64,000 bases of DNA from contig CABYFG010000003.1 of the NCBI GenBank assembly GCA_902518185.1, forward strand, positions 1-64,000, in the 5' to 3' direction. The first letter of the stretch is position 1. Each line of letters starts with the position of its first letter. The translations under genes and the position numbers were made by a program. Shown here one piece after another: positions 18,457 through 28,667 of the stretch. The notes below the pieces were generated by a model. It was not told where the DNA came from. It worked only from the letters and a program-made list of their open reading frames with translations, and searched no databases. Source of the stretch: an uncultured Pelagibacteraceae bacterium. Its GTDB lineage: Bacteria; Pseudomonadota; Alphaproteobacteria; Pelagibacterales; Pelagibacteraceae.

Positions 18457-19350
18457 ATGAAAAATCTTATAATTGTAACTGGGGGATCAGGTTTTGTTGG
18501 TTCCAATCTGATTCAGCTTTTATTAAAAAAAACAAACAAAAAAATTATTAGTCTTGATAATTATTCATCTGGAAGTATTAAAAATCATCTAAAAAACCCA
18601 AGAGTAAAATATATAAAATCAAATACCTCTGAAATTTCAAAAAAATTATTTAAATATAAAAAAAAAATTCACTCATTATTCCACTTTGGTGAATTTTCAA
18701 GAATATATCAAAGTTTTAAAAAATTTGATGAATGCTTAGAGTCTAACTCGATAGGTACTAATGCAGTATTTAAATTTTGTTTAGAAAATAAGATAAAATT
18801 GATTTACTCAGCAACTTCAGCGACTTTGGGAAATGAAGGTAAAGATAAAGACCTTTCTCCTTATGCTTTCACAAAATCAAAAAATTTAGAATTATTAGAA
18901 AATTTAAAGAGATGGTTTAATTTCAAATTTGAGGTAATATATTTTTATAATGTTTATGGGCCAAGACAAATAGAAACAGGTTCTATGGCAACAGTAATAG
19001 GAATTTTTGAAAATAAATATAAAAATAAAAAACCCTTACCAGTTGTTAAACCAGGCAGTCAATCAAGAAGATTTACACATATTTTTGATACAGTGAATGT
19101 TTGTTATGAGGCTTGGAGGAAGAATAAATGTTCTCATTATTCTATTACCCATAAAAAATCCTACTCTATAAGTGAGGTAGCAAGAATGTTCAAAAGTAAG
19201 ATTAATCTTTTAAAAAAAAGACCAGGTGAAAGATATGCCTCTGCTTTAACAACAATTTCGCTGAATAATAAGGTATTTAGAAGATATGGAAAAATAAATT
19301 TGAAAGATTACATAACTTCGTTTATTAAACGCTATAATTATGAAAATTAA
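18457..19350 (+). CDS. NAD-dependent epimerase (UDP-glucose 4-epimerase-like)
   Basis: [56 protein letters not shown]. Confidence 0.85.
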   Translation: MKNLIIVTGGSGFVGSNLIQLLLKKTNKKIISLDNYSSGSIKNHLKNPRVKYIKSNTSEISKKLFKYKKKIHSLFHFGEFSRIYQSFKKFDECLESNSIGTNAVFKFCLENKIKLIYSATSATLGNEGKDKDLSPYAFTKSKNLELLENLKRWFNFKFEVIYFYNVYGPRQIETGSMATVIGIFENKYKNKKPLPVVKPGSQSRRFTHIFDTVNVCYEAWRKNKCSHYSITHKKSYSISEVARMFKSKINLLKKRPGERYASALTTISLNNKVFRRYGKINLKDYITSFIKRYNYEN

Positions 19351-19465
19351 AAGTTCACTTAAATCGATTAAAAAAAGAGACTTAAATTCTAAACTCGTAA
19401 GAAGACGGGGCCGAGTATACATAATAAATAAAAATAACCCAAAATTTAAAGCAAGACAAAAGTAG
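19340..19465 (+). CDS. rpmJ: 50S ribosomal protein bL36 (missing from ORF track)
   Basis: My translation: [41 protein letters not shown]; classic 41-aa alphaproteobacterial L36. Confidence 0.93.
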   Translation: MKIKSSLKSIKKRDLNSKLVRRRGRVYIINKNNPKFKARQK

Positions 19466-19469
19466 TTTT

Positions 19470-19580
19470 ATGGATAATGAAGACCATAAAAAAACTTGGA
19501 ATAATTTTACAAAATTTGTGCTGTGGGGAACTGTCGCTGTAGTATTAGTTTTAGTTTTTATGGCTATATTTTTATTGTAA
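19470..19580 (+). CDS. aa3-type cytochrome c oxidase subunit IV-like small protein (missing from ORF track)
   Basis: My translation: MDNEDHKKTWNNFTKFVLWGTVAVVLVLVFMAIFLL*; matches the small alphaproteobacterial CoxIV pattern (TWxxFxkfxxWG...MAIFL). Confidence 0.75.
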   Translation: MDNEDHKKTWNNFTKFVLWGTVAVVLVLVFMAIFLL

Positions 19581-19588
19581 AGTTTTTT

Positions 19589-20677
19589 ATGAAAATAGTT
19601 TCAATTAACGAAAATAAAATAATAGAAAAAAGAATTGCTATTTCACCTGAAACTGCAAAAAAATATATTTCCAATGGTTTTAGCGTAACCCTTCAAGAGG
19701 GATATGGATCCCACCTTGGTTTTACTGATAGAATTTATACGGATCTTGGAGTAGAGATAGTAAAAGATACAAAAAAAATAATTGAAAATGCGAATATAAT
19801 TGCACAACTATCCTTACCTTCCGACGAAAATCTTTCACTTTTTCATAATGACCAATTATTAGTAGGTGTTTTAAACCCTTTTGAAAATCAAGAAAAAATA
19901 GATAAATTAATAAAAAAAAAAGTGAGCAATTTTTCACTTGAATTATTGCCAAGAATAACAAGGGCTCAGTCAATGGATATCTTATCATCGCAAGCTAATT
20001 TAGCTGGATACAAAGCTGTCATTGAGTCTTTTGCACATTTTGAAAAAGCAATACCAATGATGATGACAGCTGCAGGGACTGTTCCAGCCGCTAAAGTTCT
20101 TGTAGTTGGTGCTGGTGTTGCAGGTCTACAGGCAATTGCCACTGCAAAAAGAACTGGCGCAATAGTTTTTGCTACAGATGTTAGGATGGCCTCCAAAGAA
20201 CAAGTTGAGAGCTTAGGTGGAAAGTTTTTGACAGTAGATGGAGCAGAAAATTTAGAGACAGAAGGTGGTTATGCCAAGGAGGCATCAAAAGAATTTAAAA
20301 GAAAACAAGAGGAGCTTTTAGCTGAAACTTTAAAAAAAATTGATATTGTAATTTGCACAGCCTTGATTCCTGGAAAAAAAGCACCAATCATTATAAAAGA
20401 GGAAATGATTAAAGATATGAATCCAGGATCTATAATTTATGATTTGGCAGCAGCCCAAGGGGGCAATTCTGCTTTAAGCAAAGCGGATGAGATTGTTGAT
20501 GTCAATGGAGTAAAAATTATGGGTGAGACAAATATATTAAATAAATTACCGATTTCCGCGTCTAATCTTTTTGCAAAAAATATACAAAATTTTATTTTTA
20601 ATCTTTATGATAAAGAAAATAAAAAAATAAATATTAATCTTGAAGATGAAATAATTGAAAAAACTCTCTTAAAGTAG
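19589..20677 (+). CDS. pntAA: NAD(P) transhydrogenase subunit alpha part 1
   Basis: MKIVSINENKIIEKRIAISPETAKKYISNGFSV; VLVVGAGVAGLQAIATAKRTGAIVFATDVR. Start at 19589 preferred over ORF-track start 19523. Confidence 0.95.
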   Translation: MKIVSINENKIIEKRIAISPETAKKYISNGFSVTLQEGYGSHLGFTDRIYTDLGVEIVKDTKKIIENANIIAQLSLPSDENLSLFHNDQLLVGVLNPFENQEKIDKLIKKKVSNFSLELLPRITRAQSMDILSSQANLAGYKAVIESFAHFEKAIPMMMTAAGTVPAAKVLVVGAGVAGLQAIATAKRTGAIVFATDVRMASKEQVESLGGKFLTVDGAENLETEGGYAKEASKEFKRKQEELLAETLKKIDIVICTALIPGKKAPIIIKEEMIKDMNPGSIIYDLAAAQGGNSALSKADEIVDVNGVKIMGETNILNKLPISASNLFAKNIQNFIFNLYDKENKKININLEDEIIEKTLLK

Positions 20678-20678
20678 T

Positions 20679-20987
20679 ATGGAAATAGATCCTTTTATAT
20701 TTAGATTAAGTATCTTTATCTTATCAATATTTGTTGGCTACTATGTGGTCTGGAGTGTTACACCTTCTTTACACACTCCATTAATGTCTGTGACAAATGC
20801 CATTTCATCAGTAATAATCGTTGGTGCAATTATCGCAGCTTTAGCAAATGATCAAGGGTATATTTTTTCAACATCAAGTGTATTTGGTTATGTAGCGATA
20901 TTACTTGCTGCAATAAATATTTTTGGCGGATTTTTGGTAACCCAGAGAATGTTAGCAATGTACAAAAAGAAAAAAAATAAAAAATGA
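20679..20987 (+). CDS. pntAB: NAD(P) transhydrogenase subunit alpha part 2
   Basis: Three-TM protein; YYVVWSVTPSLHTPLMSVTNAISSVIIVGA. Confidence 0.95.
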   Translation: MEIDPFIFRLSIFILSIFVGYYVVWSVTPSLHTPLMSVTNAISSVIIVGAIIAALANDQGYIFSTSSVFGYVAILLAAINIFGGFLVTQRMLAMYKKKKNKK

Positions 20988-22381
20988 TTTCAGCTAATTT
21001 ATCAGCAATTTTCTATTTAATCTCAGGTATCTTATTCATCTTAGCTTTGAGAGGCCTTTCATCGCCTGAAACATCAAGACAAGGAAATGTTTTTGGTATC
21101 ATTGGTATGGTAATAGCAATAACTGTAACATTTCTGTCAATTGGAAATTTTTCTTTAGGTTTAATTTATGTTTTTGCTTTTCTATTAGTTGGTGGATCAA
21201 TTGGCGCATTTATAGCTTTTAAAATTCCGATGACAGCTATGCCTGAGTTGGTAGCTGGATTTCATAGTTTAGTAGGTTTAGCTGCAGTCTTTGTTGCTAT
21301 CTCAGCATTTGTAAACCCTGAGGCATTTAATTTAGGCGTAAAAGGGAATATTAAATTAGCTAGTTTAGTTGAAATGTCAATTGGGGCAGCGGTTGGGGCA
21401 ATAACTTTTTCAGGTTCTGTCATTGCTTTTTTAAAGCTTCAGGGAATTATGTCAGGTGCGCCTATCACTTTTAAGGGCCAACATTTATTAAATGCTATAA
21501 TTCTACTTTCAATTATAGTTTTGACTTATCTTCTTTGTGTTTCTCAATCGCCAAATTTATTTTGGATTCTAATAACTGTTTCTTTTTTAATTGGATTTTT
21601 ATTGATTATTCCAATTGGGGGAGCCGATATGCCAGTAGTAATTTCAATGTTAAATTCATACTCAGGCTGGGCAGCAGCTGGAATAGGATTCACTTTAGAG
21701 AATACAGCTTTGATTATAACTGGAGCATTAGTAGGGTCGTCTGGTGCAATACTTTCTTATATTATGTGTAAAGGTATGAATAGATCTTTTTTTAGTGTCA
21801 TACTAGGAGGATTTGGAGCTACAGATCAGTCTTCTGGCCCTAAAGATAAAGAGCAAAGACCAGTAAAAAGTGGAAATGCTGATGATGCAGCTTTTTTAAT
21901 GAAAAATGCTTCATCTGTTATTATTGTTCCGGGTTATGGTATGGCAGTTGCTCAAGCTCAACATGCATTAAGAGAGATGGTAGATACTTTGAAAAAAAAT
22001 GATATTAAAGTTTCATATGCAATTCATCCTGTTGCAGGAAGAATGCCAGGGCACATGAATGTTCTTCTAGCTGAGGCTAACGTTCCTTACGATGAGGTAT
22101 TTGAATTAGAAGAAATAAACAATGACTTTGCAAATGCTGACGTAGCTTTCGTTATTGGAGCTAATGATGTGACTAATCCGGTTGCCAAAACTGACCCACA
22201 AAGCCCAATTTATGGTATGCCAGTCTTAGATGTAGAAAAATGTAAATCAGTATTATTTGTTAAAAGAAGTTTATCACCTGGATATGCAGGTATTGATAAT
22301 GATCTTTTTTATAAAGAAAATACTCTTATGTTGTTTGCAGACGCAAAAAAAATGACTGAGGACATCACCAAAAATCTTTGA
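20984..22381 (+). CDS. pntB: NAD(P) transhydrogenase subunit beta
   Basis: FKIPMTAMPELVAGFHSLVGLAAV; C-terminal SVIIVPGYGMAVAQAQHALREMVD...HPVAGRMPGHMNVLLAEANVPYDEV. Confidence 0.97.
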   Translation: MISANLSAIFYLISGILFILALRGLSSPETSRQGNVFGIIGMVIAITVTFLSIGNFSLGLIYVFAFLLVGGSIGAFIAFKIPMTAMPELVAGFHSLVGLAAVFVAISAFVNPEAFNLGVKGNIKLASLVEMSIGAAVGAITFSGSVIAFLKLQGIMSGAPITFKGQHLLNAIILLSIIVLTYLLCVSQSPNLFWILITVSFLIGFLLIIPIGGADMPVVISMLNSYSGWAAAGIGFTLENTALIITGALVGSSGAILSYIMCKGMNRSFFSVILGGFGATDQSSGPKDKEQRPVKSGNADDAAFLMKNASSVIIVPGYGMAVAQAQHALREMVDTLKKNDIKVSYAIHPVAGRMPGHMNVLLAEANVPYDEVFELEEINNDFANADVAFVIGANDVTNPVAKTDPQSPIYGMPVLDVEKCKSVLFVKRSLSPGYAGIDNDLFYKENTLMLFADAKKMTEDITKNL

Positions 22382-22390
22382 TCAAATTTT

Positions 22391-22467
<77 letters not shown>

Positions 22468-22473
22468 ATATTT

Positions 22474-22680
22474 TTAAATTCTGTTTCTTAGTTTATTGAG
22501 TTTTTTTACTCTTTTTATGTTTTCTTGAAGTATTCTTTTTTTCTTCTCTGAAGGTTTTTCATAAGTATTTTTTAATTTTATGACTTTAAAAAAACCATCT
22601 CTTTGAAGTTTTCTTTTTAAGACCCTCAAAGCCTGCTCAACATTATTATCTTTAACCTCTATTTTGATAAATACCTCCAA
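22474..22680 (-). CDS. rpsU: 30S ribosomal protein bS21
   Basis: VEQALRVLKRKLQRDGFFKVIKLKNTYEKPSEKKKR. Confidence 0.95.
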   Translation of the reverse strand: MEVFIKIEVKDNNVEQALRVLKRKLQRDGFFKVIKLKNTYEKPSEKKKRILQENIKRVKKLNKLRNRI

Positions 22681-22741
22681 AAAAGAGGATTAATTAGCAT
22701 TTTTATAATTTTCTGTCTATTTAATTCACACATTTAATTAA

Positions 22742-23302
22742 CTATTTGATTTTTTCTTTAAGTTTTTTTTCTCTTTTTACTCTTCTTTCAGCTTTTTCTA
22801 ACGCTTGGACTAAATCTTTTTGAGTGAATAAATTTAAAGCCACAGGGTCTTTTGGGTTCAAATTATTATAATTCCAATAACTTTTATTTCTTATTGAGGT
22901 TACAGAATTTTTAGTAATACCAACTAATTTTGCAATTTGGGAATCTTTTAAAATATTGTGTTGTTTTATTAACCAGAGAGCAGAGTCTGGTTTATCTTGT
23001 CTTTTTGATAGTGGAATGTATTTTTTAATTTTTTTTTCGGTATTTGATATTTTAATATCTATACTTTTAATCTCCAAAGGACGATTACTATCTTTTGAAG
23101 AAAGATTAATTTCCTCTCTCGAGAGCTGACCAGATATAATGGGATTGTAAGCTTTAATACCTTTAGCAACTTCTCCATCAGCAATTCCTTGAACTTCAAC
23201 TTCATGAAGTTTACAGAAATCAGCAATTTGTTTAAATGTTAAAGTAGTATTTTCCACCAACCAAACTGCTGTAGCCATTGGCATTAAAGGTGCATTAGAC
23301 AT
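22742..23302 (-). CDS. DUF1013 family / TrcR-like cell-cycle transcriptional regulator
   Basis: SNAPLMPMATAVWLVENTTLTFKQIADFCKLHEVEVQGIADGEVAKGIKAYNPI. Confidence 0.85.
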   Translation of the reverse strand: MSNAPLMPMATAVWLVENTTLTFKQIADFCKLHEVEVQGIADGEVAKGIKAYNPIISGQLSREEINLSSKDSNRPLEIKSIDIKISNTEKKIKKYIPLSKRQDKPDSALWLIKQHNILKDSQIAKLVGITKNSVTSIRNKSYWNYNNLNPKDPVALNLFTQKDLVQALEKAERRVKREKKLKEKIK

Positions 23303-23539
23303 TTAGTTTTTTTTTGTTTTATTAGATTTAAAGTTTTCAAACTTTTTATTGAATTTGCTTATTCTTCCTTTATCCATTAATTTTTGCTTCCCCCCTGTCC
23401 ATGCAGAGTGAGATATTGGATCAATCTCCAGCTTGAGAACCTCTCCCTCTTTGCCCCAAGTTGATTTTGTTTCAAATTGTGAACCATCAGTCATCTCTAC
23501 TTTAATTTTATGATAATTAGGATGTATATTTTTTTTCAT
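23303..23539 (-). CDS. rpmE: 50S ribosomal protein bL31
   Basis: [50 protein letters not shown]. Confidence 0.94.
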   Translation of the reverse strand: MKKNIHPNYHKIKVEMTDGSQFETKSTWGKEGEVLKLEIDPISHSAWTGGKQKLMDKGRISKFNKKFENFKSNKTKKN

Positions 23540-23574
23540 TTTGTGACTTATAGCAAAAGATTTTTTTAAAACAA

Positions 23575-24315
23575 TTAAAAGTTAATTAATTTTTCCCTAA
23601 AAATTGTGCTTATATCTGGGTTAGAAGCTATTACATTTATATTTTCAAGTTCACTGAGGTTGATCTCATTTATTATCCCTCCAGCTTCTTTTATAAGAAT
23701 TATTCCAGCTGCTACATCCCATAAATTTAAGTTTTTTAAAAAACAACCATCATATCTACCAGAGGCAACATATGCTAAATCAAGTGCTGCGCCCCCTGAC
23801 TTTCTATTGGGAAAATCTAGTTTAATTCTAGGATGATTACTTATTGCAAATAAACAGTCTTCAATTTTATTTTTCCTTGAAACTCTAATTCTATGGTTAT
23901 TAAAAAAAGCCCCATTATTTTTTTCTGCAAAAAACATCTCATCTTTAATAGGATCATAGACCAGCCCGGAAATAATCTCATTATTATTTTTAAGAGCAAT
24001 TGAAATAGCAAAGTGAGGCACACCATGAAGAAAATTAACTGTGCCATCGATTGGATCAATAATCCAAGTATTTTTACTATCTCTATTTTTTTTAATGCCA
24101 AGCTCTTCACTTATTAGACAATAATTTGGTCTAGCTTTTTCCAACTCATCAATTATAATTTTTTCCACTCTAAGGTCTGAATTAGTTACAAAATCTTTAG
24201 GACCTTTTTTTGAAACTTGCAATTTTTCTATTTCACCAAAGTCTCTAATCAGAACCTTTGATGCTTTACTGCTAGCTTTAATCATAACATTTAAATTTGC
24301 AGAGATTGAATTCAT
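23575..24315 (-). CDS. suhB: Inositol monophosphatase family protein
   Basis: [48 protein letters not shown]. Confidence 0.92.
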   Translation of the reverse strand: MNSISANLNVMIKASSKASKVLIRDFGEIEKLQVSKKGPKDFVTNSDLRVEKIIIDELEKARPNYCLISEELGIKKNRDSKNTWIIDPIDGTVNFLHGVPHFAISIALKNNNEIISGLVYDPIKDEMFFAEKNNGAFFNNHRIRVSRKNKIEDCLFAISNHPRIKLDFPNRKSGGAALDLAYVASGRYDGCFLKNLNLWDVAAGIILIKEAGGIINEINLSELENINVIASNPDISTIFREKLINF

Positions 24316-24319
24316 AATT

Positions 24320-24880
24320 TCAAATTTTTTTGATATATTCTAAATTTCTTGTATCTATAATTATATTATCTCCAGCCTCTATAAATGGTGGAACTTGTAC
24401 ACTGAGACCATTTTCTAATTTTGCAGGTTTATATGAAGATGAAACTGTTTGACCTTTTAATGCAGCATCTGTATTTTTAATTCTACATGTTACATGGTTT
24501 GGCAAATCAACAAAAATTGGATTATCGTTATAAAAGCTTATTTTTACATTAAGATTCTCAGTTAACAATTTTCCTTTTTCACCAACCAGATTTTTTTGAA
24601 TTTCTATTTGTTCAAAAGTTTTAGGATTGATAAAAAAGTAATTTTCTAGATCCTCATAAGAATAATTAAAATTAGTTTCTTCCAATGAGGCTTTTTCAAC
24701 AGTCTCGTTAGATCTAAATCTTTCATTTAGTTTAGTATTTTTGTTTACACTCTTCATCTCCACTTGTGCAAATGCTCCACCTTTTCCAGGTTTAACATGC
24801 TGTGTTTTAAGTACCTGCCAAAGATCATTTTTATGCTCTAACAACATGCCCACTCTTATTTCACCTGCATTAATTTTCAT
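24320..24880 (-). CDS. efp: Elongation factor P
   Basis: LWQVLKTQHVKPGKGGAFAQVEMKSV; C-term SYKPAKLENGLSVQVPPFIEAGDNIIIDT. Confidence 0.96.
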   Translation of the reverse strand: MKINAGEIRVGMLLEHKNDLWQVLKTQHVKPGKGGAFAQVEMKSVNKNTKLNERFRSNETVEKASLEETNFNYSYEDLENYFFINPKTFEQIEIQKNLVGEKGKLLTENLNVKISFYNDNPIFVDLPNHVTCRIKNTDAALKGQTVSSSYKPAKLENGLSVQVPPFIEAGDNIIIDTRNLEYIKKI

Positions 24881-25491
24881 ATAAGTTTTTTAATTGCATT
24901 CTTTGGTTTAAGTTTTTTATTTTTCCAAATGTAGCCTGAAATAGCCAAAAAGTTTGCCTTATTCAACAAAAGATTCTTATAATTGTTTGAGTTAATGCCC
25001 CCAATAGCAACAATTGGAATTTTTGTGATCTTTTGAGCTTTTTTAAGTAAATCTATTGTTGCTTTATGTTTTATCTTTTTTGTTTTTGATGAATTAAAAG
25101 CTCCAAAAGCTATGTAGTCAGCTTTATTTTTAATAGCATTATGAGCTAATTTTATAGAATTATGACATGTAATTCCAATTATTTTATTTCCAATTATTTT
25201 CCTTGCTTCTAATATGTTTATATCTTTTTGACCAAGGTGACATCCATCAGCATTTAATTTCTTTGCAAGCTGCACGTCATCATTTATTAAAAATTTTACA
25301 TTAAATTTTTTACATATTTTTTGGATTTTACGCCCAATTATAAATTTTTTTTTAAAACTTTCTTTTTTAAGCCTCAATTGAAAAAAACTTGTTTTTTTTT
25401 GTCTTAAAACCTCATTTAAATTTTTGAAAAAATTTTTTTTAATCTTAAGTGGGGATATCAGATAAATAAATTTTTTTTTATTATATCTCAA
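24877..25491 (-). CDS. thiE: Thiamine-phosphate synthase-like (ThiE/TenI family)
   Basis: FLINDDVQLAKKLNADGCHLGQKDINILEARKIIG, DYIAFGAFNSSKTK, IPIVAIGGINSNN. Confidence 0.8.
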   Translation of the reverse strand: MRYNKKKFIYLISPLKIKKNFFKNLNEVLRQKKTSFFQLRLKKESFKKKFIIGRKIQKICKKFNVKFLINDDVQLAKKLNADGCHLGQKDINILEARKIIGNKIIGITCHNSIKLAHNAIKNKADYIAFGAFNSSKTKKIKHKATIDLLKKAQKITKIPIVAIGGINSNNYKNLLLNKANFLAISGYIWKNKKLKPKNAIKKLI

Positions 25492-26488
25492 GATCCCTTG
25501 ACCATTTTCCTTGAGTGGCCAATGTATTCATCTTTGCTCGGTGGTTAAAAACTTTTTGGGTGCCCTCAATATCCTTAATATTTTTTGACCAATGCTTTAA
25601 AGTACTTTGTTGAAGTGCTCTTCCATAAGAATAGCTCATTATAAAATTAGTCGTGTTAAATTTGTTAATTAAATTTAAGTTTTCTGTAGCTTCAATTTCG
25701 GATTGACCGCCAGATAAAAAGGCAATACCTGGAACCTCTGATGGTACTGAGGATTTTAAACATTTTAATGTTAATTTAGCAACTTCTTCATTTGAAATTT
25801 TATCATTACATTTACTTCCTGATAAAATCATATTAGGTTTGAGTATAATTCCCTTTAAATCTACTTTATGCACAATTAGTTCCTCAAAACATTTTTTTAT
25901 AACTTCAGAAGTTTTTTCCAAACACTCATTTGCAGAATGATCACCATCCATTAAAACTTCTGGCTCGACTATCGGAACCATATTACACTCTTGAACTAGT
26001 GCAGAGTATCTTGCTAATGCATGTGCATTTGAATGTATTGAGAGTTTGCTTGGATAATTTTTAGTAATATTATAAACACCTCTCCATTTAGTAAATTTTG
26101 CTCCTAATTTGTAATATTCTTTTAATCTTTCCCTTAATCCGTCAAGACCCTCAGTAATTTTTTCATCTGGAGAACCAGCTAAAATTTTTGCTCCTGTGTC
26201 TACTTTGATACCTGGTAATGAGCCTGTATCTGATATTAACTCTGGAATTGTATTTTTTTTTGATGATGTTTGTTTAATTGTTTCATCGTAAAGAATTACA
26301 CCTCCAATACAATCTTTCATTGAGGATGAGCTAAAAAGTGTTTCTCTAAACAACAATCTGTTTTCTGGGGTTGAGGGGACATTTACACTGTCTAATCTTT
26401 TAGTCATTGTTGCAGTGCTTTCATCTGCAGCTAAAATTCCTTTACCGTTTTCTAAAATTTTTAATGCTGTATTATTTAGTTCTGACAT
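25481..26488 (-). CDS. fba: Fructose-bisphosphate aldolase class I
   Basis: GKGILAADESTATMTKRL, GVILYDETIKQ, GAKFTKWRGVYNI, VPIVEPEVLMDGDH, GIAFLSGGQSEIEAT. Confidence 0.95.
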   Translation of the reverse strand: MSELNNTALKILENGKGILAADESTATMTKRLDSVNVPSTPENRLLFRETLFSSSSMKDCIGGVILYDETIKQTSSKKNTIPELISDTGSLPGIKVDTGAKILAGSPDEKITEGLDGLRERLKEYYKLGAKFTKWRGVYNITKNYPSKLSIHSNAHALARYSALVQECNMVPIVEPEVLMDGDHSANECLEKTSEVIKKCFEELIVHKVDLKGIILKPNMILSGSKCNDKISNEEVAKLTLKCLKSSVPSEVPGIAFLSGGQSEIEATENLNLINKFNTTNFIMSYSYGRALQQSTLKHWSKNIKDIEGTQKVFNHRAKMNTLATQGKWSRDLEI

Positions 26489-27666
26489 TAGTTTAGGGCT
26501 TTTATACCAGGAAGTTCTTTTCCTTCAAGATATTCTAAAAAAGCACCACCAGCAGTTGAAACAAAATTAAAGTCTTTAATTGCATTTAGTTGATTAACAA
26601 CTGCCACAGTATCTCCTCCACCAACTACAGAATAAATCGAATTATCTTTATTTTTTTTAATAATTGTTTTTGCAATCTCAATGCTACCTTTGGCAAAGTT
26701 CGGATTTTCAAAATAACCAGCGGGACCATTCCAAAGAACTGTTTCACTATTTTCAATTATATTTTTTATTCTTTTAAGTGTTTTAGGTCCCACATCTAAG
26801 ATTAAATCATCATCTGTTATGTCCTTAAGATCTTTTATCTGAGCATCGTCATCTGCACTTTTGCCTGTTAAGACATCTTCTGGATAAGTAACTTCGCAGA
26901 GTGTATTTTTTGAAATTTCAAAAATTTCTTTTATTATACTTTCACAATTTTCCTCACTAATTGATTTTCCAATTCTATTACCTTTGAAGCTCAGAATATT
27001 GTTAGCCATACCTCCCACAAAGATTATGTTGTTAAATTTAGGTATTAAATTTTTGATTATGTCTATTTTTGTAGAGATTTTTGATCCACCAATAATACAG
27101 GTAATTGGTTTTTTGATTTCAATAGTAACTTTTTTTAAAGCATTTACCTCAGTCTCAAATTGTAATCCAGCAAATGATGGCAGAAATTCTGTAATTTTGC
27201 ATACTGAGGCATGTGTTCTATGTGAGCAAGAAAAAGCATCATTTATGAACAAATCTGCAAAACTAGCTAGGTGTTTTGAAAAATTTGACTCATTCTTTTC
27301 TTCTGCTGCATAAAATCTTATGTTTTCAAAAAAGATAACTTTCTCTTTAGGCTCTTTAAATAAATCATCTCTTTTGATTTTTAAAATGTCCTCACTTATA
27401 AAGTTGACTTTAGTTTGTATCTTTTTTTCTAAGCAATCACAAATTGGTTTAAGGGAGAGATCTTTATTAAATTTGCCTTTAGGGCGTCCGACATGAGAAA
27501 TTATTAAAATTTTTGCATTTCTTTTTATTAAAAATTTGATGACAGGTAAAATTTTAATTATTCTGGTTTCATCGACAACTTCACCATTTTTCAAAGGGAC
27601 GTTTAGGTCTAATCTTAATAAAACTCTCTTACTATTAAGATTTTCATAATCTTTAATATTGTTCAT
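26488..27666 (-). CDS. pgk: Phosphoglycerate kinase
   Basis: KRVLLRLDLNVPLKNGEVVDETRI, ISHVGRPKG, VLWNGPAGYFENPNFAKGS, VVGGGDTVAVV. Confidence 0.97.
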   Translation of the reverse strand: MNNIKDYENLNSKRVLLRLDLNVPLKNGEVVDETRIIKILPVIKFLIKRNAKILIISHVGRPKGKFNKDLSLKPICDCLEKKIQTKVNFISEDILKIKRDDLFKEPKEKVIFFENIRFYAAEEKNESNFSKHLASFADLFINDAFSCSHRTHASVCKITEFLPSFAGLQFETEVNALKKVTIEIKKPITCIIGGSKISTKIDIIKNLIPKFNNIIFVGGMANNILSFKGNRIGKSISEENCESIIKEIFEISKNTLCEVTYPEDVLTGKSADDDAQIKDLKDITDDDLILDVGPKTLKRIKNIIENSETVLWNGPAGYFENPNFAKGSIEIAKTIIKKNKDNSIYSVVGGGDTVAVVNQLNAIKDFNFVSTAGGAFLEYLEGKELPGIKALN

Positions 27667-28667
27667 TAAGAATTCTTATGAAGATATTCTACAATATCAC
27701 ACATTCTATTTGAGAAACCCCATTCGTTATCATACCAGGCTGAAATTTTACCCATATTTTTACTCACCACTTTAGTTAAGCTTTCGTCTATTATTGAAGA
27801 AGCAGGATTATGATTAAAGTCGATTGACACAAGTTTTTCTTTTGTAGTTTTAAGAATTTTATTTTTTTTGCTAAAATTTTGAAATGCTAAATTAATCTTA
27901 TCAATAGTAACGTCTTTTTTTGTGCAAAAGACGAGTTCAATTAATGAAACATTGGGCGTAGGGACTCTCATGGCCACACCTTCTAATTTACCTTTAAGTG
28001 AAGGTATAATCTCACCAATTGTTTTTGATGCACCTGTTGAGGTTGGCACAATAGACTGGCTTGCTGATCTAGCTCTTCTTGGGTCTTTATGAGAATTATC
28101 TAATATTCTTTGGTCACTTGTAAAGGAATGAATTGTGATCATAAACCCTTTTTCAATTCCAAAATTTTCGTTTAAAACATGAGCCACAGGTGCAAGACAA
28201 TTTGTTGTGCAAGAAGCAGCGGATATAATCTTGTCCTCTTTTTTTAATTCAGTCTCATTTACACCATATACAATGGTTTTGTCTGCATCTTTACACGGAG
28301 CAGAGACAACAACCCTTTTTGCACCATTATTAATATGTGCCAGTAATTTTTCTTTTGAGTTAAATTTACCTGTGCACTCTAAAACGTAATCCACTCCATA
28401 TTTACTCCAATTAATATCATTTAAATTTGTTTCTTGGCCAAATAAAATTTTATGTTTGTTTATAATAATATGATTTTCATCAAAATCTATTTGTGCATCA
28501 AATTTTCCATGAATAGAGTCATATTTTAATAGGGATGAACATATTTCAGAATTAGTTCTATTATTGATGTATTTAATTTCTATATTTTTATTTTTATTCT
28601 CGATAATTGATCGAACAATCATTCTTCCAATTCTACCCATTCCATTTATTCCAACTTTGACTGTCAT
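27666..28667 (-). CDS. gap: Glyceraldehyde-3-phosphate dehydrogenase
   Basis: [54 protein letters not shown]. Confidence 0.97.
   Translation of the reverse strand: MTVKVGINGMGRIGRMIVRSIIENKNKNIEIKYINNRTNSEICSSLLKYDSIHGKFDAQIDFDENHIIINKHKILFGQETNLNDINWSKYGVDYVLECTGKFNSKEKLLAHINNGAKRVVVSAPCKDADKTIVYGVNETELKKEDKIISAASCTTNCLAPVAHVLNENFGIEKGFMITIHSFTSDQRILDNSHKDPRRARSASQSIVPTSTGASKTIGEIIPSLKGKLEGVAMRVPTPNVSLIELVFCTKKDVTIDKINLAFQNFSKKNKILKTTKEKLVSIDFNHNPASSIIDESLTKVVSKNMGKISAWYDNEWGFSNRMCDIVEYLHKNS

Noticed and set aside
26984-27313. 109-aa antisense ORF inside pgk
   Set aside because: Mirror of conserved coding sequence; low-complexity hydrophobic; not supported.
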